From positions 1-6,145 of the forward strand of contig CAZYKR010000261.1 of NCBI GenBank assembly GCA_964648005.1: a stretch of DNA of 6,145 nt, given 5' to 3'. Below are positions 1 to 5,136 of this stretch, piece after piece (the stretch's first letter is position 1; each line of letters begins with the position of its first letter). The notes beneath the pieces are model-generated. The model was not told the DNA's origin. It made no database searches and was given only the letters and a program-made list of their open reading frames with translations. A program made the position numbers and the translations under genes. Source of the DNA: JAGQTE01 sp964648005 (GTDB lineage: Bacteria; Actinomycetota; Acidimicrobiia; Acidimicrobiales; Acidimicrobilacustridaceae).

Positions 1-3
1 GGA

Positions 4-825
4 TCAGGCGACGAGGACCGGGGGTGTGGGAGTGACGGTGTCGGTCGTGGTGATGTCGCCGTCCCGGTCAACGGCGATACCGGCGTAGTCGTCGAAGCGT
101 TCGAGCCAGGCCATGCCCTCGGTGCCCATGGCGAACGCCGCGGTGGCCAGGGCGTCGGCCCAGGCCAGTGACGGCCCGGTGACGGTGAGCGAAGCCAGGA
201 CGTCCGCAGCCCCACCGGTGCGTCCGTCCCACAGGTGCGCGCCACGCTCCGCCGTGCCCGAGGTGGCCACGGCCCCGGCGTCGATCTCGATGACGCCGAG
301 GACCTGTCTCGACGTCCGGGGATCGGCGAGCGCCACCCGCCATGTTCGGCCCGGCGCCGGCGAACCGCGGGCGATCACATCGCCACCGACACCGACATAC
401 CAGTGCCGGAGGCCGCGATCGGCGAGCCGTTGGGCGGCGCGCTCGGTCGCCCAACCCTTCACGAACCCGGCGGGGTCGAGCGCGTACGGCGGCTCGGGCC
501 GGCGGGCACAGAACGCTCCGCCGCTGGCGTGCTCGAGCCAGGTGCAGGCGTCGAGCACGTCGAGCACCTCGGCGTCGGCGTCGAGCAGGTGGAGCGCCCC
601 CGAGTTGATGCGGCTGATCTGGCTGTCTCGTCGGAAGGTCGAAAACACCGTCTCCAGGCGTTCGAGCTCGCCGACGACCTCGTCCATCGCCGCTTCGACA
701 GCCAGGTCGGTGGCGTGCGCGGCACCGGTCGCGGGAGCGTCGTAGACATGGATGCTCGCCATCGTCCCCATCACCGGCCGCGTGCGCACCAACGGTTGCG
801 TCCGGTGCGTGGTGTGCTCAGCCAT
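4..825 (-). CDS. apbE: ApbE-family FAD:protein FMN transferase
   Basis: Predicted to move FMN from FAD onto a threonine of a target protein, forming a phosphoester bond; the obvious target is the FMN-binding protein encoded just upstream. Family landmarks in the 273 residues are MGT at 19-21, FSTFRRDSQISRIN at 61-74, DPAGFVKGWA at 117-126, GGD at 147-149, ATSG at 187-190 and HLWDGRTG at 197-204 (usual form HIIDPRTG). WADALATAAFAMG at 222-234 holds the Asp/Thr pair (D224, T228) expected to bind Mg2+. The protein is shorter than typical ApbE lipoproteins (about 330-350 aa). It has no signal peptide or lipobox, so it appears cytoplasmic as annotated. The ATG at 825 overlaps the end of the preceding gene by 8 nt and has only a weak Shine-Dalgarno; a start at M19 or M22 is possible. 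The stop is TGA at 6-4. The family call is firm; the exact start is less so. Confidence 0.93.
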   Translation of the reverse strand: MAEHTTHRTQPLVRTRPVMGTMASIHVYDAPATGAAHATDLAVEAAMDEVVGELERLETVFSTFRRDSQISRINSGALHLLDADAEVLDVLDACTWLEHASGGAFCARRPEPPYALDPAGFVKGWATERAAQRLADRGLRHWYVGVGGDVIARGSPAPGRTWRVALADPRTSRQVLGVIEIDAGAVATSGTAERGAHLWDGRTGGAADVLASLTVTGPSLAWADALATAAFAMGTEGMAWLERFDDYAGIAVDRDGDITTTDTVTPTPPVLVA

Positions 826-1381
826 CGAGCAGCGCCTGGAGCGACTGGACGAACGCTCGGGACGTCACGGTTGCCCCGCTGACGGCGTTGATCTGCGCGG
901 ACTGGGCCTGGACGGCGCGCTGTTCGAGGGTGGGTAACGCCCGCTGGTTGATCGACCTCGACTTGCGGTCGTCGTCGGGCCAGACGACCGTGTCGACGGC
1001 GCAGATCGTGCCGTCGTCGGCGATCGTGGCCGCCACCTGGACCGGGCCGAACTTGGTGCTCACCGAGGGACCGGTGCGCTCGTCGCCGGAGCATGTCGGC
1101 GTGGCCGGCACGGTGGTGGACGGCGTGGCGGGGGTGGTCGTCGACGGCGTGGAGCGGCGGTTCTGGCTGCCGGTGCTGGGCGTCGTGGTGCTCGGGCTGG
1201 TGACGCTCGGGTCGGTCGTCGCAGACGGGGCACCGAGCTCCTCGTCGATGTCGCCGGTGGCGAGGTCCTCGGTGGCGGCGGGCCGGTCGAGCGCCATCAC
1301 GAACAGCACGCTGGCGCCGCCGAGCATCGCGGCCGGCACCAGCCGTCGGGCCAAGGAGGTTGGTCGCTCGGATTGGGTCAT
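818..1381 (-). CDS. Membrane-anchored extracytoplasmic FMN-binding domain protein
   Basis: Likely a one-electron carrier outside the membrane that holds FMN covalently. Of 187 residues, 1-13 are basic and polar and include R12-R13. A hydrophobic segment at about 14-31 is a signal anchor or signal peptide. Residues 50-96 form a Thr/Ser/Pro-rich, probably disordered stalk, and 105-187 form an FMN-binding domain of the NqrC/RnfG type. The flavin attachment motif SGATVTS lies at 168-174; by homology with NqrC, T171 would carry FMN. The family consensus places Asp three residues before the SGAT serine, but here it is Asn (N165). C97 and C127 could form a disulfide. The ATG at 1381 follows a good Shine-Dalgarno (GAGGTGA, 1386-1392), 30 nt after the reductase stop, and the gene overlaps apbE by 8 nt. 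The trio with reductase and ApbE supports an electron-transfer role; partner and acceptor are inferred. Confidence 0.9.
   Translation of the reverse strand: MTQSERPTSLARRLVPAAMLGGASVLFVMALDRPAATEDLATGDIDEELGAPSATTDPSVTSPSTTTPSTGSQNRRSTPSTTTPATPSTTVPATPTCSGDERTGPSVSTKFGPVQVAATIADDGTICAVDTVVWPDDDRKSRSINQRALPTLEQRAVQAQSAQINAVSGATVTSRAFVQSLQALLDG
1103..1150 (-). repeat. 24-bp tandem repeat encoding TPSTT(T/V)PA in the stalk
   Basis: Two adjacent 24-bp units (1127-1150 and 1103-1126 on the minus strand) encode TPSTTTPA followed by TPSTTVPA, residues 78-93 of the FMN-binding protein. They share a 10-bp identical stretch (GACGGCGTGG on the plus strand at 1119-1128 and 1143-1152). The period is exactly eight codons, so gain or loss of a unit would keep the frame and only change stalk length. 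Further imperfect TTTPST-like text lies upstream in the same linker. Confidence 0.85.
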
Positions 1382-1385
1382 CGGG

Positions 1386-1392
1386 TCACCTC
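1386..1392 (-). promoter_or_regulatory. Shine-Dalgarno of the FMN-binding protein gene
   Basis: GAGGTGA on the minus strand, four bases before the ATG at 1381. It lies inside the 30-nt gap after the reductase stop, supporting this start and translation from a shared transcript. Confidence 0.75.
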
Positions 1393-1411
1393 GGGGTGAT
1401 TCGGCACGTCC

Positions 1412-2830
1412 TCACCACCAGCCGTGCTCGTGATGGATGCGCTCCGCCGGGACGCCGGCGGCGCGGGCCCCGCGCCCGGCAGCGTGCAGCAGGCGGTCGG
1501 GCCCGCACAGCACGACCGATCGTTCGGTGATGTCGGGGACGACGGCACGCAACACGTCCGCCGAGAAGGGGTCGGCGATCGCCAGCGTGGCGGTCGGGCC
1601 CACCAGCGCCCGCACCGTGCCGCCGCGTTCGGCGACCAGCGCCTCGAGCTCGTCGAGGTGTACCAGGTCCGCTTGGCGATGGGCCCGGTAGAGCACCACG
1701 GGTCGGGACCGCCGGTCGAGGCGCTCGAGCATGGCCCGCACGGGCGCGATCCCGACACCGCCGACGACGAACAGGGTCGGGTCGCCCTCGACCAGCTCCG
1801 GCAACTGGATGCCGTACGGACCTTCGACAGCCACTCGGGTGCCGATCCGCAGTCGGGTCGCAGCCCCCGAGGCATCGCCGCGGTCCTTGATGGTGAAGCG
1901 CAGCCCCGCCGAGGTCGGTGCTGCGGACAGCGAGTAGGGATGCGGTTGCCACCACAGGCCCGCCACGAGCGGTCGCAGGAAGAAGAACTGTCCCGCCTCG
2001 GCGCGCAGGTGGCGCAGCCGCCACCCGGTGACGGTGATGGCGACGGTGTCGTCGTTGAGACGGTCGACTGCGACGACCCGCATCGGGGTGAGGTAGGCGA
2101 CGACGACCCTGCCCCATCGGCTCACGAGGAGCAGGCCGACGGCGGCGGCGTGCAGGAAGATCCAGAACCACAGCCCCAGGCCGTCGGACACGTTGGTGCC
2201 GAGGACGATCTCGTGGCCGAAGGCGAAGGCCAGGCCGACATAGGCGAGCAGATGGACGAAGTACCAGGTCTCGTAGGCCATCTGGCGACGGACGGACCGC
2301 AGCGACGAGACCGTGACGACGCCGACCAGCGCCGCGCCCGCCGTGGCCAGGGCCATGTACTCGGTGCCACCGGTCATCTCGCGCAGTGCTGCCGCGGGGG
2401 AGTCGAGTGCGATCGTCCAGTCCCAGAAGCCGACCGCGACGTGGGCGCCGACGAGCAGCGCGGCCGCTTCACCGAGCCATCGGTGCCAGATGAACATGCG
2501 GTCGAGTCCGTAGAGCCGCTCGAGGCTACGGGGCCGAGCGACGAGGACCAGTCCGACGATGGCGACGGCTGAAGCCGCCAGGCCGGTCAGCTGGGTCAGG
2601 CTCGTCCACTGCGATCCGTCCCAGGCCATCAGGTCGGTGATGCCCCCGCCTGCGGCCCACAGGCCAACGATGCAGGCCGTCAGCGCCATCAGCGTAGCCA
2701 GCACGTCGGTGTCGATGAGTCGGCTTCGCCGGACCCGGGGCAGCGGGCTCGGCACGACGCGAGGATCGCCGCCCAGGGATGCCCTCGTGGGAACGTCGGG
2801 GGTCGACGGTCGGGCGGCGAGATCTGTCAC
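1412..2830 (-). CDS. Ferric-reductase-like transmembrane FAD/NAD(P)H oxidoreductase
   Basis: Predicted to carry electrons from cytoplasmic NAD(P)H through FAD and two membrane haems to the outer face. The 472 residues start with a polar, Arg-rich N-terminus (1-40). About six membrane helices follow (roughly 43-62, 80-98, 114-134, 158-176, 188-206, 219-238). H116/H130 in the third and H193/H206 in the fifth are spaced 14 and 13 residues, the spacing of the bis-haem ligands in NADPH oxidase and ferric reductases. The cytoplasmic part has an FAD site (HPYSLSAAP, 297-305), a nucleotide-binding GGVGIAP (357-363), CGPDRL (442-447) and an aromatic C-terminus ending GWW. The start is GTG at 2830; no good Shine-Dalgarno precedes it, so translation may be leaderless or near-leaderless, or may begin at a later GTG (V26). 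It heads a likely three-gene operon with the FMN-binding protein and ApbE. The acceptor (iron, quinone, oxygen or a redox protein) cannot be read from sequence. Confidence 0.92.
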   Translation of the reverse strand: MTDLAARPSTPDVPTRASLGGDPRVVPSPLPRVRRSRLIDTDVLATLMALTACIVGLWAAGGGITDLMAWDGSQWTSLTQLTGLAASAVAIVGLVLVARPRSLERLYGLDRMFIWHRWLGEAAALLVGAHVAVGFWDWTIALDSPAAALREMTGGTEYMALATAGAALVGVVTVSSLRSVRRQMAYETWYFVHLLAYVGLAFAFGHEIVLGTNVSDGLGLWFWIFLHAAAVGLLLVSRWGRVVVAYLTPMRVVAVDRLNDDTVAITVTGWRLRHLRAEAGQFFFLRPLVAGLWWQPHPYSLSAAPTSAGLRFTIKDRGDASGAATRLRIGTRVAVEGPYGIQLPELVEGDPTLFVVGGVGIAPVRAMLERLDRRSRPVVLYRAHRQADLVHLDELEALVAERGGTVRALVGPTATLAIADPFSADVLRAVVPDITERSVVLCGPDRLLHAAGRGARAAGVPAERIHHEHGWW

Positions 2831-2850
2831 GCCGCCAATCGTTGCGCGGG

Positions 2851-2881
2851 AAGGTAAGAGCGCACCCCCGCCAAGGTAAGA
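2851..2881 (-). promoter_or_regulatory. Direct-repeat candidate operator/promoter before the reductase gene
   Basis: The 9-bp sequence TCTTACCTT (minus strand) occurs twice, at 2881-2873 and 2859-2851, separated by 13 bp, giving a 22-bp start-to-start period (about two helical turns). The downstream copy ends 20 bp before the GTG start. Direct repeats on one DNA face are typical of OmpR/PhoB-type response regulator sites, although those usually have an 11-bp period. Alternatively, the downstream TACCTT fits the loose actinobacterial -10 pattern TAnnnT, with TTACCT of the upstream copy 17 bp away in the -35 position. It is not palindromic, so it is not a standard DtxR/IdeR iron box. The repeat is seen directly; its function is inferred. 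Confidence 0.45.
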
Positions 2882-2935
2882 ATCCCGGCACTTCTTCGTT
2901 AGCCAAGAACGGGGTTTCGCGCCGCTGGCGGGCGG

Positions 2936-4075
2936 TCAGGCAGCGGGGGCGTCGAGGACCTCGACGGCGATGAGCTCCTCGAGGTAGGGGGCGTCGCCCC
3001 AGCTGAGCTGCAGCTGCTTGGCCCGGCGGAAGTAGAGCTGGATGTCGTACTCGAGGGTGAAGCCCACGCCGCCGAAGATCTGCTGCGCCATCGCCGTCGT
3101 GTCGCGGAAGGTGTCGCAGGCGAACAGCTTGGCCATCGGCGCCAGCTTCACGGCTTCGGGTCGCCCGGCCGACGCGGCCCAGGCCGCCTCCCACACGAGA
3201 CCCTCGGCGCCGTCGATGGCGGTGGTGGCGTCGGCCATGTAGTGCGACAGCGCCTGGAACGCACCGAGCGGCTTGTCGAACTGCACCCGGTCCTTCGAGT
3301 ACTCGACGGTGATGTCGAGGGCGAAGCGAGCCCCGCCGACGGCCTGCGCCGCGGCGAGCACCATGGCGTCGCGCAGCACGGCGGCGAACGTGTCCCATCC
3401 GGTGCCGGCGGCGCCGATGCGATCGGCGGCCGCGACCCGTACGCCATCGAGGTCGACCCGGTACTGCGTGTCGGAGGCGATGGTCATCTGCTGGGTCAGC
3501 GTGACGCCGTCGGCGTTCGGGTCGACGAGGAGCAGGTCGATGTCGGTGTCGCCGTCGCCGATGCGCACCGGCACGACGAGCCGCTGTGCCGACGACGCAT
3601 ACAGCGCGTGGCGCTTGGTGCCGGTCAGCACATAGTCGTCGCCGTCGCGCTCGGCCCGCAGCTGCACGCCGCGGGGCCCGGAGCCGTTGTCGGGCTCGAG
3701 CCAGGCCACCGACAGGATCGCCTCGCCGGAGGCCACCTGCGGCAGCCACGCCTGGCGCTGTTCGTCGGAACCCGAGTGCACCAGGCACCCCGCGGCCATG
3801 ACCGAGCTGACGAACAGCGGCGACGGCGCCAGTGAACGCCCGAGCTCGGTGTGCACGACGACGCCCTCGATGAGTGACATCTCCGAGCCGCCATAGGCGG
3901 CGGGCAGCAGCAGGCCGATGAGGTCGAGCTCGGCGAGCTTGGCCCACAGCGCGGCGTCGTAGCCGACCGGGTCATCCTCGAGCTCGCGCAGGCGGGTGAG
4001 CGGCGCCAGGTCGGCGCAGACCTCGCGGACCATGTCGCCGAGCATCTGCTGCTCGTCGTTGAGATCGAGATCCAT
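2936..4075 (-). CDS. Acyl-CoA dehydrogenase (FadE-like) lacking the usual catalytic Glu
   Basis: A flavoprotein of the acyl-CoA dehydrogenase fold, which normally makes a 2,3-trans-enoyl-CoA from an acyl-CoA using FAD. At 379 residues it has normal family length. The N-terminal helical domain (about 1-118) includes LPAAYGGSEMSLIE at 57-70. The middle beta-domain (about 119-230) includes the flavin-contacting LSVAWLEPDNGSG at 121-133. The C-terminal helical domain holds DRVQFDKPLGAFQALSHYMAD (R263 is the conserved Arg) and IFGGVGFTLEYDIQLYFRRAK at 333-353. Where medium-chain dehydrogenases have catalytic Glu (YEGT), this protein reads LSWGD at 357-361, so the base is absent. D236 lies near the alternative position used by isovaleryl-CoA dehydrogenase, as judged by eye. 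It may need a partner subunit, as in actinobacterial heterotetrameric steroid side-chain dehydrogenases. The ATG at 4075 lies 12 nt after the MaoC stop, with an excellent Shine-Dalgarno. Confidence 0.92.
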   Translation of the reverse strand: MDLDLNDEQQMLGDMVREVCADLAPLTRLRELEDDPVGYDAALWAKLAELDLIGLLLPAAYGGSEMSLIEGVVVHTELGRSLAPSPLFVSSVMAAGCLVHSGSDEQRQAWLPQVASGEAILSVAWLEPDNGSGPRGVQLRAERDGDDYVLTGTKRHALYASSAQRLVVPVRIGDGDTDIDLLLVDPNADGVTLTQQMTIASDTQYRVDLDGVRVAAADRIGAAGTGWDTFAAVLRDAMVLAAAQAVGGARFALDITVEYSKDRVQFDKPLGAFQALSHYMADATTAIDGAEGLVWEAAWAASAGRPEAVKLAPMAKLFACDTFRDTTAMAQQIFGGVGFTLEYDIQLYFRRAKQLQLSWGDAPYLEELIAVEVLDAPAA

Positions 4076-4082
4076 GGTGGCG

Positions 4083-4089
4083 CCTCCTC
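4083..4089 (-). promoter_or_regulatory. Shine-Dalgarno abutting the MaoC stop codon
   Basis: The minus strand reads TGAGGAGG: the TGA stop of the MaoC gene (4090-4088) runs straight into GGAGG (4087-4083), with 7 nt before the ATG at 4075. A ribosome terminating on the MaoC gene would sit on this site, favouring coupled translation of the dehydrogenase. It also fixes the dehydrogenase start. Confidence 0.8.
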
Positions 4090-4594
4090 AGGCGGTGGGG
4101 TCGGGCCGCCAGGCGTCGCCGCGGCGCGCCCAGGGGTTGTCGTCAGGGGTGGTGGGCACGGCGACGCGCACGGCGCAGGTGGTCTTGACGTCACCGTCGA
4201 CGGTCAGCGCCACGTCCAGCGTGACCCAGCCGCAGCCGGTGCCGTCGGTCGACACGTCGACGACGGTGGCGTCCAGGTGCATCTCGTCGCCGGGGAAGAC
4301 CGAGCCCTTCATGCGGAACTGCATGTGGCCGAGGCGGCCGGTCGGCCCGGTCCAGTCGGTGACGTAGCGCTCGAACCAGGCGGCCTGGTTCGGCGTGTTC
4401 ATGAAGATGTCCTGGGTGCCGTTGCGGTGGACGGCGAAGTCGTGGTCGTGGTGCATCGGCCGCCAGTCGCGCGCCGCCAGCGCCCCGAGCACGACGGTCG
4501 TGGCGGTGACCGGGTAGGCGAGCGTGGGCAGGGCGTCGCCAGGGGCGACGTCGCCGAGCACCAGGTGCGGCGTCGGGGTGCTCGAGTCGCTCAT
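4088..4594 (-). CDS. MaoC-like (R)-specific enoyl-CoA hydratase, catalytic hot-dog subunit
   Basis: A single hot-dog fold protein of 168 residues, predicted to add water to (or remove it from) an enoyl-/3-hydroxyacyl-CoA. The active-site segment RDWRPMHHDHDFA at 42-54 retains D43 and H48 with the D-x4-H spacing of the hydratase-2 motif (consensus GD-x-NP-x-H); the preceding Gly is Arg and the Asn is Arg. IFMNTPNQAAWFERYVTDW at 63-81 fits the following helix region, and RMKGSVFPGD at 94-103 is the usual second hot-dog signature. The ATG overlaps the upstream MaoC-N stop in an ATGA arrangement and has GGAGG 5 nt ahead. Adjacent genes for N-type and C-type halves point to a heteromeric hydratase like those of mycobacterial steroid side-chain degradation (ChsH1/ChsH2) or HadAB. 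The substrate is unknown; ordinary fatty enoyl-CoA is also possible. Confidence 0.88.
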   Translation of the reverse strand: MSDSSTPTPHLVLGDVAPGDALPTLAYPVTATTVVLGALAARDWRPMHHDHDFAVHRNGTQDIFMNTPNQAAWFERYVTDWTGPTGRLGHMQFRMKGSVFPGDEMHLDATVVDVSTDGTGCGWVTLDVALTVDGDVKTTCAVRVAVPTTPDDNPWARRGDAWRPDPTA

Positions 4595-5136
4595 GCCGCC
4601 CTCCGGTAGCCGAAGCCGGTGTAGGTCTCGACGCCCACGAGCTCGTCACGCTGGTTGTGGTACACGACGTCGATCACCCAGAACCGCCCGGTGCCGAGCT
4701 TGGTCGTCTTCGGCCCGCTGACCGAGCGCAGCACCTGATGGGTGCGCAACAGGTCGCCGGGACGCACCGGGTCGTAGAACGTGATCGTGTTGTCGGTCAT
4801 CACCGCCTCGGGCAGGCCGAAGCGCGCCTTGAGGTCGAAGTGGACCTTGAGGGGCAGGTGCTCCTCGGTGCGTCCGGGCGCCCAGTGATGCGGCCGGAAC
4901 CACACCGACAGCATCGTCGGCGGAGCGATGGGGCCATCGGTGAGCGACGCCGCCACCTCGGCGTCCCAGAAGAGCGAGCTGCCGTTCTCGACCGAGCTGC
5001 AGCTGGTCCAGATGTAGCCCTGCTCGACCGGGAACTCGCCCTGCTCGGGGTACTGCTCCACGCCGATGAGCGCCGCCACGTCGGCGGGCAGCTCCTCGGC
5101 GAGGGCGTCGTCGGGCATCGGGGGTGCGTCGCTCAC
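4591..5136 (-). CDS. FAS1-like/MaoC N-terminal dehydratase domain protein
   Basis: A stand-alone hot-dog domain of the MaoC_dehydrat_N type, 181 residues, likely the non-catalytic, substrate-shaping half of a two-subunit enoyl-CoA hydratase with the next gene. Visible features are an acidic N-terminus (1-40); the segment GPIAPPTMLSVWFRPHHW at 68-85, typical of the N-half where it forms part of the acyl-binding tunnel; the beta-strand run DNTITFYDPVRPGD at 115-128; and a final strand ending ETYTGFGYRR. No D-x4-H active site is present, as expected. The frame stays open far upstream, but the GTG at 5136 is chosen because AAGGAG lies 7 nt before it and because it overlaps the CaiB stop as GTGA. 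A second start at M7 is possible but less well placed. Confidence 0.87.
   Translation of the reverse strand: MSDAPPMPDDALAEELPADVAALIGVEQYPEQGEFPVEQGYIWTSCSSVENGSSLFWDAEVAASLTDGPIAPPTMLSVWFRPHHWAPGRTEEHLPLKVHFDLKARFGLPEAVMTDNTITFYDPVRPGDLLRTHQVLRSVSGPKTTKLGTGRFWVIDVVYHNQRDELVGVETYTGFGYRRAA

Noticed and set aside
113..745. Plus-strand frame of 210 codons opposite apbE
   Set aside because: Low-complexity Ala/Ser/Arg translation with no domain, fully antisense to a well-supported ApbE gene.
1424..2572. Long plus-strand open frame (382 codons) opposite the reductase gene
   Set aside because: It is antisense to a gene with clear membrane, haem, FAD and NAD motifs. Its translation is Asp/Gly/Gln/Arg-rich with no recognisable domain, as expected of a GC-rich shadow frame.
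2851..2881. DtxR/IdeR iron box, because AAGGTAAG resembles an iron-box half site
   Set aside because: Iron boxes are 19-bp palindromes. The two copies here are direct repeats 22 bp apart with no inverted half site next to either one.
2920..2930. Short hairpin (CGCC-GCT-GGCG) just after the dehydrogenase stop as a terminator
   Set aside because: The stem is only 4 bp and no T-tract follows on the minus strand; this is common by chance at this GC content. Whether the two gene blocks share a transcript stays open.
2526..3947. 473-codon minus-strand frame spanning the dehydrogenase, the gap and the reductase N-terminus
   Set aside because: It is out of frame with both real genes, extremely Arg/Ala-rich and without motifs; it is a product of high GC at codon positions.
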